Position numbers and translations under genes: made by a program. A stretch of DNA of 64,000 nucleotides, from NCBI GenBank assembly GCA_039707655.1, contig CM077672.1, forward strand, positions 194,102,037 to 194,166,036. The letters run 5' to 3'. The stretch comes from Elymus sibiricus. Its lineage: Eukaryota; Streptophyta; Magnoliopsida; Poales; Poaceae. Below are positions 22,313-33,015 of the stretch, one piece after another (position 1 is the stretch's first letter; each line of letters opens with the position of its first letter). The notes below the pieces were generated by a model, which worked only from the letters and a program-made list of their open reading frames with translations, made no database searches and was not told where the DNA came from.

Positions 22313-25300
22313 TGTAACATCCCCAGATCCTAACACTGTCATTAAGTTAATTAGGTTGCCATGTCATCATGATCGTCTTAATTAAATTGCATTTAGAAAA
22401 TAATCCAACCTCAAATTCAAAATTCAAATTGCAAGTGAAAATAAAAGTTGTTCAATTCCAGAAACTAAAATGCTCACAATATTGTAAATAATTCAGAGGT
22501 ATTTATAAAAATATAATCCACATTAATTAAATTAGTTAAAAGACCCTAGCATCCTAAAACAGACCCAAAACCGCAAGTTTTAATACCTTTTCATTTAATT
22601 AAAAATCATATGAAATCATATAACCTCCAAACCAATTTCTGGTGGTGGATAAAATTGCACTGTTAATTTTGGGCAAGTCACATGTTTTACTAAATTCAAT
22701 TAGGGCCCTAACTATATTTAAAACAGAAACTATAAAAAAACAAAATAGAAAAAAAAGATTAAAAAAAAAAAGAAGAGCCCCCTGGCCCGACTGGGCCTCG
22801 GCCCAGCTGGCCAACCAGCCAGGCCGGCCCACCTCGCCCGCTCGCTCGCTGGCCTATATGGCCCTCCTCGCCAAACCCTAACCCTACCCAATCCCCATTC
22901 CCCCCTCGCTCCTCCCTCTCTCCCGAGACGCCGCTGTCGTCGCCCGTCGTCGTCGCCGTCCTCATCGCCGTCGCCTCGCGTCCCCGTCTCCCCCTCATCG
23001 GACTACTCTGAGCCTCGCCGCCCCGTTCATCTACACGAGGGTGAGAACCCCGCCTCTCCTTCTCCCTCTCGGTCGCCGCCGTCCACCACGCCGCCGTGCC
23101 CGCGCTCGTCGTCGGCCTCGCCCGAGCCAGCTCGCCCGCGCCGCCCCGCGGCCGCTCTCTGCCTCACCCGCGCGCGCCCGCGCGCCGCCTCACCCGCTCG
23201 CCCGCCCCTGTCCTCCTCCTCCCGCCGTGCGCGTTGCCGCGCCTCGCCGCCGCCCGCGCTCGCCGGCTCCGCCCGCCGCAGCCACGCCCCCCTGTGCCTC
23301 CCCTCGTCGCACGCGCCCTCGCCCGCTCGCTGCCTCGCCCGCCGCTGCCCGCCTCTGCCCGCGCGTGCGAGCGCCGTGACCGGACGTGTCCGGCCCGCCC
23401 CAGTGTGCCCGCGCGCACGCAAAACCCGGACTTGTCCGGCCCCCGAACGGGCTAGCCGCGGACATGTCCGCCTAACACACTGACGGCTGGGCCCCGCCCT
23501 TTTTAGAACGAGAATAAAAGAATTAAAAATAAAATAAATAAATAGATAAATAACTAATTAATTAATTAATTAACTAACTTAATTAATCCTGTTTAATTAA
23601 ACTAATTAGCTAATTAACCTAATTAATCTTTAATTAGATTAATTAAACACTAATTAATTTAATCAGACGCTGACAGGCGGGACCCACTGGTCCTGTTCAG
23701 TACTGAAGTCATGATGACGTCATGCTGACATCAGCATTGCACTATTTCGGATAATGTTAAATTAAATAATTAAAATAATTCCAGAATTTAATAAAAACTT
23801 TGAAAAATCATATCTTTTAAACCGTAACTCGGATTAAAATAAATTATATATGTAAAACGATCAGAAAAATGTGTAGAATCCGAATAACCTATTCACATGC
23901 CTGCCACACCCCTCTACCATACTGAACATGCAACATTTTGCCCGTATCTAATAAATGAATAGTGCCTAACTTAAATAAAATAAATCCAAATAAATTCCTA
24001 AATTAACTAAATCATTTAGATAGGCAGTAAAACACCTCTGCATATCATTTAGGCATGTCATACATCGCTGTTGCATTTTTTGCCGTGGATTTATTGTTTC
24101 TTCTCCCCCCTTCTTTCCGATAGCCTCCGAGATCGACGCTGCCCAGGAGACCGACTACACCGCTGACGACCCCGCCTTTGCCGCAGAGCAACCAGGCAAG
24201 CAACCCCCCTTGACGCATGCCTATATCACCTAATCCTTCTCCCTCCTGCTTGCATTAGAATTTGCTACTGCTATTGTTTTATCCTACTCTGCTGCATAGC
24301 CTGTCCTTGTAACTGTTATTGATACCTGCCTGTTATCCAAAATGCTTAGTATAGGTTGGATGGTACTAAACCATATGTGGCCCCCTCCTCCTTGCTATGG
24401 TTGCCCCGCTTTAGTATGTGTGCCCCGATCGATGTGATCGAACGGGCTGAGACCCGCACATCACCACACCCCCCTAAGTTGCTCGACTCTGCAGAGTTAT
24501 CATCAAGTGCCGAGGGTGATACCTCTTATTCCACTTCTGATGAGACTTCTGTGGTATAACTTGTCGGTCGTGGATTATGAGGGTGATTCCTCTTTCACCA
24601 CCCCCGACGAAGCTTATGTCGTGCAACCCCGCAAGTGTGAATACCATCGAGGGTGATTCCTCCGGATTCACCTTGACGGATACATCCGGCAGGAATCCAA
24701 CAAGGGAGACTCCTCGGGTTCCTGCTGGATGGAATTGGACACACGGTTACCACTTACTTACTGTTGTTACTGAATAAGTCGGGTAGGCCCCGAGGGGTAC
24801 CCGCGAGTGATGTGTAGACGGGTTGACCATGAGGGCACCCGCGAGCTGAATACGTGGCACGGCCGGGCATTCTTAGCCCTTGCCGTAAGTCCACGAGACG
24901 GGGCGACAGGGTCACAGGTTCGTGAGTCTCTGCTCGTTTCCGCGCGCTCCAAAGGCACTAAGGGTTAGGATATGTAATCTGAGTAGGCCTCTGGCCTTTT
25001 CGCGCTAACCAGCACGTGGGAATAATATGGGTACTCGGCACCGTATGTATCAGCCGAAAGCTTTGTCAGACGTCCAGTTCAGCAGTGCGGCACGGCTGGG
25101 CCGGCGCCATCCAGGACAGAGGTGGTGCCTGGACCCGCGTGTGCGCAATGACCCGGAGTGCAAAGGGGGATGGGCCCAAGAACCCTGCGCGCTTAGGATG
25201 TAGACCGGCGGGGACGTCTCTGCTGAGCTCTAGGTGGGGCTGCGGTGTGTCGATCAGCCGAGGCCGGGCATGACCCGGAAAAGTGTGTCCGGTCAGAGTT

Positions 25301-26115
25301 AATCGAGCGTGTTGGGTAACAGTAGTGCACCCCTGTAGGGAAGTATATCTATTCGAATAGCCGTGTCGACGGTAACAGGACGCTCGGAAAATATCCCGAT
25401 CTTCTACAACTAGAAATGGGTTAAATGTATTGGCTCCGGGATCGCTTTCTCGCAGGGAGTCGAGGAAGGATCTCTGGGCGTGATTGCTACTTAATGCTAC
25501 TATTATATTAATGTTCTGATCTGTACTCTTCTTATGCTGCAAGACGCTGAAGATGCTAGTCTTCGATAGGCTAGGCTTTTCCCTCTCCTCTGGCATTTCT
25601 GCAGATCAGTCCACATATACAGCCCTTCTTTGATACCAGTGCATAAGTAGAATAGTTCTGATGTAGGTCTTGCGAGTACTTTGGATGAGTACTCACGGTT
25701 GCTCTGCTATTCTTTTCCCCATACCCATTTGATGATACATCAGACGATGGAGCCCAGGAGCAGGAGATCCTCGGAGGCGCCTACGACGTGGAGATCCCCG
25801 ACGACCAGGAGTAGTTTAGGAGGCTCCCAGGCAGGAGGCCTTGCCTCTTTCGATCAGAGTCATTGTTTGTTTTCGCCTTCTTAAGGCATCTTGTTTAACT
25901 TTGTGTCTGTACTCAGATACTTTTACTTCCGCTGATGCTTGTATGACATCGAGCTTATGTATTCGAGCCCTCGAGGCCCCTGGCTTGTAATATAAAGCTT
26001 GAATTATTTTATTTTGTGTTTAGAGTTGTGTTGTGATATCTTCAAGTGAGTCCCTAGGCTTGATCGTGTGCGTTTGCGTGTATGATTAGCGCACGATTAA
26101 GTCGGGGGCGTCACA
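22313..26115 (+). mobile_element. 5' LTR of the giant-LTR element
   Basis: 3803 bp, TGTAACATCCCCAGATCC to GGGGGCGTCACA. Inside: AT-rich start; a very GC-rich stretch (22780-23470); a TTAATTAA-rich stretch (23550-23660); exon-like pieces at 24124-24195 and 25744-25814; and a polyadenylation-like AATATAAAG near 25987. Confidence 0.93.
24124..25814 (+). CDS. Putative spliced acidic micro-ORF in the 5' LTR (3' part)
   Basis: I do not recognise a family. An exon-like piece at 24124-24195 is preceded by a pyrimidine tract ending CCGATAG and followed by GCAAGC (a GC donor). A second piece at 25744-25814 is preceded by CATCAG and ends with a TAG stop. Joined, they read in frame as SEIDAAQETDYTADDPAF, then AAEQPDDGAQEQEILGG, then AYDVEIPDDQE and stop: a very acidic tail. 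The first piece starts in mid-codon, so an upstream exon is needed; a GT donor (CACGAGG|GTGAG) near 23041 is a candidate. The 3' LTR repeats the layout at 29040-29111 and 30660-30730. Transcription and splicing are inferred, not seen. Confidence 0.4.
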
Positions 26116-26117
26116 GG

Positions 26118-26131
26118 TTGGTATCAGAGCC
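26118..26131 (+). promoter_or_regulatory. Primer binding site of the giant-LTR element
   Basis: TTGGTATCAGAGCC begins two bases after the 5' LTR end. It is of the initiator methionine tRNA type and fixes the plus orientation. Confidence 0.88.
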
Positions 26132-27233
26132 GACTGCCTGTAGGAAGCCCCTTTCCAACTCCTTGGCCGAAGTTGAGTCTAGTCTTCGAAAAATGATTTT
26201 ACTAACATGGCTGTGTGGCTTACGGGCCCACGTCGCCAACGGGTGGTATTAGGATCTTTTATTCCTCATCTTTACTCTGGCACTCTGAATTCTCTTCTAT
26301 TCGGGTTAAATGATTTTGCTGACTCTAACATTAGGATCTCGTGCTCACATTCACCCGGAGAGCTGGATTGTCTACAATTATTCCTTTTCATTGGTCTGTT
26401 TAACCTTTCTGGTAAACTGTCCTTATCCGAGCAGTGATAATGCCCTGCTTAAGTCAACAACCCCAAATAAAACTTTGTTACTATTATTGATGACATTCCG
26501 GTAACCATCGCTGGACGAGAACCTTGCCTATTGGTCCGCCTCGTTTTAACGAGCAGAAAAATGGTTCTCTTCGTTCCCCGCTCCTGGTACCGCCGTGTTG
26601 CCGACATAGCTGACAAACTATCATCTGACGTGCCTTACTATCATGGCCGTGCAAGATGTCACCGCCCTTCCTACTTGTAACCCACCCTAACCACAGTTCC
26701 ACAGGATCGAAACCTGACTCTCCTGTGCATCCCCTGTTTCCAAAGTTATTCCTCGCGCTTGGCTTCGTTTGTATTTCACGAGCCATCTTCCCTAACATGT
26801 CCTATCCGGTATCAGACGCAATATCTAATCTCGTTGCTCTAAACCCCTTTTACTTCTGATTAGGCATCGAACGATTGCCTACCCCTTTTGAAACTTTTCT
26901 ACCTACCTATATTGCTCTCGATGAATTCCCTAGGTTCCGAGACTCGAGATGTATCTATGGGTTACATTCATGAGATAACCCCAGTTGATTTCCCCTTGTG
27001 AAACCCCATCGCTGCCAAGTTACCCCTTATCCTTTCCGTAAGTACGATGAAGATCCGGAAGGGAGAACGACAACCTCATCACGAAGCAATGGTGCAGAGA
27101 AATGAAGACTTCAAATATAATGAATTAAACTCTTCGAGAAGTGCAACGAAGATCGAGAACACTCGTTGGAATTTCGTAACCAAACCTTTTCCCCCTTACT
27201 CCACCTCTTAAATCTCGAGACGAGATTTCTTGT
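26132..27233 (+). other. Internal domain of the giant-LTR element, no genes
   Basis: 1.1 kb without gag, protease, reverse transcriptase or integrase motifs in any frame. Several short ORFs occur but none resembles a known domain. The element would depend on proteins supplied by another retrotransposon. Confidence 0.75.
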
Positions 27234-27244
27234 AGTGGGGGAGA
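27234..27244 (+). promoter_or_regulatory. Polypurine tract of the giant-LTR element
   Basis: AGTGGGGGAGA lies two bases before the 3' LTR start at 27247. Confidence 0.85.
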
Positions 27245-27246
27245 TT

Positions 27247-30200
27247 TGTAACATCCCCAGATCCTAACCCTGTCATTAAGTTAATTAGGTTGCCATGTCA
27301 TCATGATCGTCTTAATTAAATTGCATTTAGAAAATAATCCAACCTCAAATTCAAAATTCAAATTGCAAGTGAAAATAAAAGTTGTTCAATTCCAGAAACT
27401 AAAATGCTCACAATATTGTAAATAATTCAGAGGTATTTCTAAAAATATAATCCACATTAATTAAATTAGTTAAAAGACCCTACCATCCTAAAACAGACCC
27501 AAAACCGCAACTTTTAGTACCTTTTCATTTAATTAAAAATCATTTGAAATCATATAACCTCCAAACCAATTTCTGGTGGTGGATAAAATTGCACTGTTAA
27601 TTTGGGGACAAGTCACATGTTTTACTAAATTCAATTAGGGCCCTAACTATATTTAAAACAGAAACTATAAAAAAACAAAATAGAAAATTAAAAGATAAAA
27701 AAAAGAGCCCCCTGGCCCGACTGGGCCTCGGCCCAGCTGGCCAACCAGCCAGGCCGGCCCACCTCGCCCGCTCGCTCGCTGGCCTATATGGCCCTCCTCG
27801 CCAAACCCTAACCCTATCCTACCCGATCCACATTCCCCCCTCGCTCCTCCCTCTCTCCCGAGACGCAGCCGTCGTCGTCGCCGTCCTCGTCGCCGTCGCC
27901 TCGCGTCCCCGTCTCCCCCTCATCGGACTACTCCGAGCCTCGCCGCCCCGTTCATCTACACGGGTGTGAGAACCCCGCCTCTCCTTCTCCCTCTCGGCCG
28001 CCGCCATCCACCACGCCGCCGTGCCCGCGCTCGTCGTCGGCCTCGCCCGAGCTGGCTCGCTCGCGCCGCCCCGCGGCCGCTCTCTGCCTCACCCGCGCGC
28101 TCACGCGCGCGCCCGCGCGCCGCCTCACCCGCTCGCCGTGTTCGCCCGCCCCTGTCCTCCTCCTCCCGCCGTGCGCGTTGCCGCGCCTCGCCGGCTCCGC
28201 CCGTCGCAGCCGCGCCCCCCTGCGCCTCCCCTCGTCGCACGCGCCCTCGCCGCTCGCTGCCTCGCCCGCCTCTGCCCGCGCGTGCGTGCGCCGCGACCGG
28301 ACGTGTCCGGCCCGCCCCAGTGTGCCCGCGCGCACGCAAAACCCGGACATGTCTGTCCCCCGAACGGGCCAGCCGCGGACATGTCCGCCTAACACACTGA
28401 CTGCTGGGCCCCGCCCTTTTTAGAACGAGAATAAAAGAATTAAAAATATAATAAATAAATAGATAAATAACTAATTAATTAATTAATTAACTAACTTAAT
28501 TAATCCTGTTTAATTAAACTAATTAGCTAATTAACCTAATTAATCTTTAATTAGATTAATTAAACACTAATTAATTTAATCAGACGCTGACAGGCGGGAC
28601 CCACTGGTCCTGTTCACAGCTGACGTCATGATGACGTCATGCTGACATCAGCATTGCACTATTTCGGATAATGTTAAATTAAATAATTAAAATAATTCCA
28701 GAATTTAATAAAAACTTTGAAAAATCATATCTTTTAAACCGTAACTCGGATTAAAATAAATTATATATGTAAAACGATCAGAAAAATGTGTAGAATCCGA
28801 ATAACCTATTCACATGCCTGCCACACCCCTCTACCATACTGAACATGCAACATTTTGCCCGTATCTAATAAATGAATAGTGCCTAACTTAAATAAAATAA
28901 ATCCAAATAAATTCCTAAATTAACTAAATCATTTAGATAGGCAGTAAAACACCTCCGCATATCATTTAGGCATGTCATACATCGCTGTTGCATTTTTTCC
29001 GTGGATTTATTGTTTCTTCTCCCCCCTTCTTTCCGATAGCCTCCGAGATCGACGCTGCCCAGGAGACCGACTACACCGCTGACGACCCCGCCTTTGTCGC
29101 AGAGCAACCAGGCAAGCAACCCCCCTTGACGCATGCCTATATCACCTAATCCTTCTCCCTCCTGCTTGCATTAGAATTTGCTACTGCTATTGTTTTATCC
29201 TACTCTGCTGCATAGCCTGTCCTTGTACCTGTTATTGATACCTGACTGTTATCCAAAATGCTTAGTATAGGTTGGATGGTAGTGAACCATCTGTGGCCCC
29301 CTCCTCCTTGCTATAGTTGCCCCGCTTTAGTATCTGTGCCCCGATCGATGTGATCGAACGGGCTGAGACCCGCACATCACCACACCCCCCTAAGTTGCTC
29401 GACTCTGCAGAGTTATCATCAAATGCCGAGGGTGATACCTCTTATTCCACTTCTGATGAGACTCATGTGGTATAACTAGTCGGTCGTGGATTATGAGGGT
29501 GATTCCTCTTTCACCACCCCCGACGAAGCTTATGTCGCGCAACCCCGCAAGTGTGAATACCATCGAGGGTGATTCCTCCGGATTCACCTTGACGGATACA
29601 TCCGGCAGGAATCCAACGAGGGTGACTCCTCGGGTTCCTGCTGGATGGAATTGGACACACGGTTACCACTTACTTACTGTTGTTACTGAATAAGTCGGGT
29701 AGGCCCCGAGGGGTACCCGCAAGTGATGTGTAGACGGGTTGACCATGAGGGTACCCACGAGCTGAATACGTGGCACGGCCGGGCATTCTTAGCCCTTGCC
29801 GTAAGTCCACGAGACGGGGCGACGGGGTCACAGGTTCGTGAGTCTCTGCTCGTTTCCGCGCGCTCCAAAGGCACTAAGGGTTAGGATATGTAAGCTGAGT
29901 AGGCCTCTGGCCTTTTCGCGCTAACCAGCACGTGGGAATAATATGGGTACTCGGCACCGTATGTATCAGCCGAAAGCTTTGTCAGACGTCCAGTTCAACA
30001 GTGCGGCACGGCTGGGCCGGCGCCATCCAGGACAGAGGTGGTGCCAGGACCCGCGTGTGCGCAACGACCCGGAGTGCAAAGGGGGATGGGCCCAAGAACC
30101 CTGCGCGCTTAGGATGTAGGCCGGCGGGGACCTCTCTGCTGAGCTCTAGGTGGGGCTGTGGTGTGTCGATCAGCCGAGGCCGGGCATGACCCGGAAAAGT

Positions 30201-31031
30201 GTGTCCGACCAGAGTTAATCGAGCGTGTTGGGTAACAATAGTGCACCCCTGCAGGGAAGTATATCTATTCGAATAGCCGTGTCCACGGTAACAGGACGCT
30301 CGGAAAATATCCCGATCTTCTACAACTAGAAATGGGTTAAATGTATTGGCTCCGGGATCGCTTTCTCGCAGGGAGTCGAGGAAGGATCTCTGGGCGTGAT
30401 TGCTGCTTAATGCTACTATTATATTAATGTTCTGATCTGTACTCTTCTTATGCTGCAAGACACTGAAGATGCTAGTCTTCGATAGGCTAGGCTTTTCCCT
30501 CTCCTCTGGCATTTCTGCAGATCAGTCCACATATACAGCCCTTCTTTGATACCAGTGCATAAGTAGAATAGTTCTGATGTAAGTCTTGCGAGTACTTTGG
30601 ATGAGTACTCATGGTTGCTCTGCTATTCTTTTCCCCATACCCATTTGATGATACATCAGACGATGGAGCCCAGGAGCAGGAGATCCCCGGAGGCGCCTAC
30701 GATGTGGAGATCCCCGACGACCAGGAGTAGTTTAGGAGGCTCCCAGGCAGGAGGCCTTGCCTCTTTCGATCAGAGACATTGTTTGTTTTTGCCTTCTTAA
30801 GGCATCTTGTTTAACTTTGTGTCTGTACTCAGATACTTTTGCTTCCGCTGATGCTTGTATGACATCGAGCTTATGTATTCGAGCCCTCGAGGCCCCTGGC
30901 TTGTAATATAAAGCTTGAATTATTTTATTTTGTGTTTAGAGTTGTGTTGTGATATCTTCAAGTGAGTCCCTAGGCTTGATCGTGTGTGTTTGCATGTATG
31001 ATTAGCGCACGATTAAGTCGGGGGCGTCACA
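27247..31031 (+). mobile_element. 3' LTR of the giant-LTR element
   Basis: 3785 bp, closely similar to 22313-26115. Most differences are small insertions or deletions in the GC-rich stretch (27830-28390) and scattered single bases. The exon-like pieces recur at 29040-29111 and 30660-30730, with few amino-acid changes (Ala to Val, Leu to Pro). Confidence 0.93.
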
Positions 31032-31036
31032 CAAGT

Positions 31037-31418
31037 TTAGGTGGTTCTCTCTCAGAAAATGGATATGGGAAGTGGTAGTTTCGCCCTGGTTGCTCTCTTT
31101 GAGAGTTGGTGGAATGGGTGGGATATATAGGCAACACCAAAAATCTAACCGTTACACACCTTTATGGACAACTCGGTGGGACCGGATGAAACAACTCGGA
31201 GGGACCGATGGGTGATGACCTAAGCACTATCAAAACTTTGGTGACAACGATTGAAACCACTCGGAAATTCCAAGATGAAATCGATTGGTTACAGAAGGTT
31301 TGTCAGTGCACTTCGGTGGGACCGAATGTCATCTTGGAGAGATCGAGTAATTAGGTTTTAGGCAGTGGCTCTATCAAGTGTATATCGGTGAGTCCGGATA
31401 GGAGTGGTTCGGTGGGAC
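31037..31418 (-). mobile_element. 5' LTR of the Sirevirus-like Copia, second piece
   Basis: Continues the LTR after the giant-LTR element: TAGGTGGTTCTCTCTCAG matches 5756 onward. About 60 bp present in the 3' LTR (near 5905-5965) are missing here. It stops at GGGAC where the next solo LTR inserted. Confidence 0.8.
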
Positions 31419-32944
31419 TGCTACTTGTGATAGGCGTTGGGATTTCCCCGAAGAGGAAGGGTGATGTAGTATAGTAGCAGAAAGTATTTCCCTTAGTTAA
31501 GAACCAAGGTTTATCGAACCAGTAGGAGACACCACACAAAACCTGCAAGCAGGACCTCCACACACACAGAGCAAATACTTGCACCCAACGCAGGCAAGAG
31601 GATTGTCAATCCCCTTGTACTCGTTAATTGCAAGGATTAAATCTGATAGTGATAGGTAGATACATATAAAGTAAAATAAAAGATAAATAATTTCATCAAG
31701 GTATTTTAGGGTTTTAGTGAATATAAAGTGAATGGACCCGGGGGCCATAGCGTTCACTAGAGGCATCTCTCTCATAAGCATAGCATCGGTGGGTAAACAA
31801 ATTACTGTTGGGCAATTGATAGAAAAGCACATAGTTATGACGATATTCATGGCATGATCAATATATAGGCATTACGTCCAAAACAAGTAGACAGACATCC
31901 ATCTGCATCTACTACTACTCCACCCCTCAACCGCTATCCAGCATGCATCTTAAGGTATTAAGTTCATAACAAATAGAGTAATGCTTGGAGCATGATGACA
32001 TAATGTAGACAAAGTAAGACCAAATAATATGTTCAAACCCCATCTTTTAACCCTTAGTAGCAACAATACAAATACGTGCCTTGCAACTCCTCCTGTCACA
32101 GAGTAAGGACACCGCAAGATTGAACCTACTACAAAGCACCTCTCCAACTGAAGATAAATCAATCTAATTGGCCAAAGAAGATATATAGATCGGAGAGAAA
32201 TACAAGGTTATAAATCACACATAGATAAATCTCAGAAAATACTTAAATAATTTCAATGAATAATCGGATCATAAACCCAAAATTCATCAGATCCCAACAA
32301 ACACACCACAAAAAGGTTACATCGAATCGATCTCCGAAGAGAACATTGTATTGACGATGAGAGAGAGAGAGAGAGATTGAGAGAGCCATCTACCTACAGC
32401 TATGGGCCCGTAGGTCCTGTGGGAACTACTCACGCATCATCATGGAGGCAGCCAGGTTGATGAAGATGACCTCCGTGATCGATTCCCCCTCCGACACAGT
32501 ACCTGCGGAGGCCTCCAGATGGGATTGCGGAAGAACCGAGGCTTGCGGCGATAAAATTGTTTCGGGTGTCGCTCTGGGGGTTTCTGGATTAATGGGAATT
32601 TATAGCGCTGGAATTAGGTCAAACAGAGCTGCAGGGGGCCCACAAGGGGGTTGGGCGCGCCCCTCTGGCTTGTCGCTCCGTCTTCTATCGTCTGGTTTCC
32701 CCCTAAAGATTCTAGGGTCTCTTTTGGTCCAGAATTATCGTCAAAAAGTTTCATCGTGTCTGGGCTTCGTTTGATATTGATTTTCTATAAAACCAAGAAC
32801 AAGCAGAAACCAACAACTGGCACTGGGCACTGAGTTAATAGGTTAGTTCTCAAAAATGTTATAAAATGGCATATAAAGCATACAAGATTGATAATATAAT
32901 AGCATGAAACAATAAAAAACTATAGATACATTGGACACGTATCA
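31419..32944 (-). mobile_element. Solo LTR, Gypsy TGATACGTCTCC class
   Basis: 1526 bp in reverse orientation: TGCTACTTGTGATAGGCG at the low end and GGACACGTATCA at the high end. Flanked by GGGAC on both sides (31414-31418 and 32945-32949). It includes a (GA)n run near 32358. Inserted in the Copia 5' LTR. Confidence 0.9.
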
Positions 32945-33015
32945 GGGACCGAGACTGGCTTTAGGGTATTGGACAGATAGGAATGTGAGGGTGTGGCTGA
33001 GGTTTTTTGGAGCAA

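Larger units (their letters stand above)
22313..31031 (+). mobile_element. Non-autonomous LTR retrotransposon with 3.8-kb LTRs (LARD-like)
   Basis: 5' LTR 22313-26115, internal part 26116-27246, 3' LTR 27247-31031, flanked by CAATT (22308-22312) and CAAGT (31032-31036), one mismatch. A Met-tRNA primer site follows the 5' LTR and a polypurine tract precedes the 3' LTR, so the structure is complete. The internal 1131 bp contain no gag or pol. The two LTRs are very similar, so insertion is recent relative to its host Copia. TGTAACATCCC ... GGGGCGTCACA ends and the large LTR recall Triticeae large-retrotransposon derivatives such as Sukkula; I am not sure of the family. Confidence 0.92.
5031..33015 (-). 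mobile_element. Sirevirus (Maximus-like) Copia element split by later insertions
   Basis: On the minus strand the order is 5' LTR (pieces between 21594 and about 33015), primer binding site (21580), gag, protease, integrase, reverse transcriptase and RNase H (21540 down to 17580), a long non-coding 3' region with several polypurine tracts, and the 3' LTR (5031-6555). The LTRs match through GAGGGATCGAGAAGAT at 5033 and 21596. Three insertions interrupt it: MULE-1 (6683-15747), a giant-LTR element (22313-31031) and a solo LTR (31419-32944). Without these and their duplicated target bases it is about 8.7 kb. The 5' LTR stops early at about 33015, so the target duplication cannot be checked; the five bases before the 3' LTR are AAAAG. 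Confidence 0.85.

Noticed and set aside
22870..22890. AAACCCTAACCCTACCC as telomeric repeat
   Set aside because: Only two to three units; AAACCCTA is also a common plant promoter and leader motif, and it sits at a fixed place in both LTRs.
25066..25596. A 176-residue minus-strand ORF, repeated at 29982-30512
   Set aside because: It recurs because the two LTRs are near-identical, not because of selection. It lies opposite the transcribed strand and shows no motif.
27952..28423. Overlapping long ORFs on both strands in the GC-rich LTR stretch (also at 23027-23465)
   Set aside because: Open on several frames at once because GC-rich DNA lacks stops. Frames are broken between the two LTR copies by indels, and the composition is Arg/Ala/Pro-rich without any domain.
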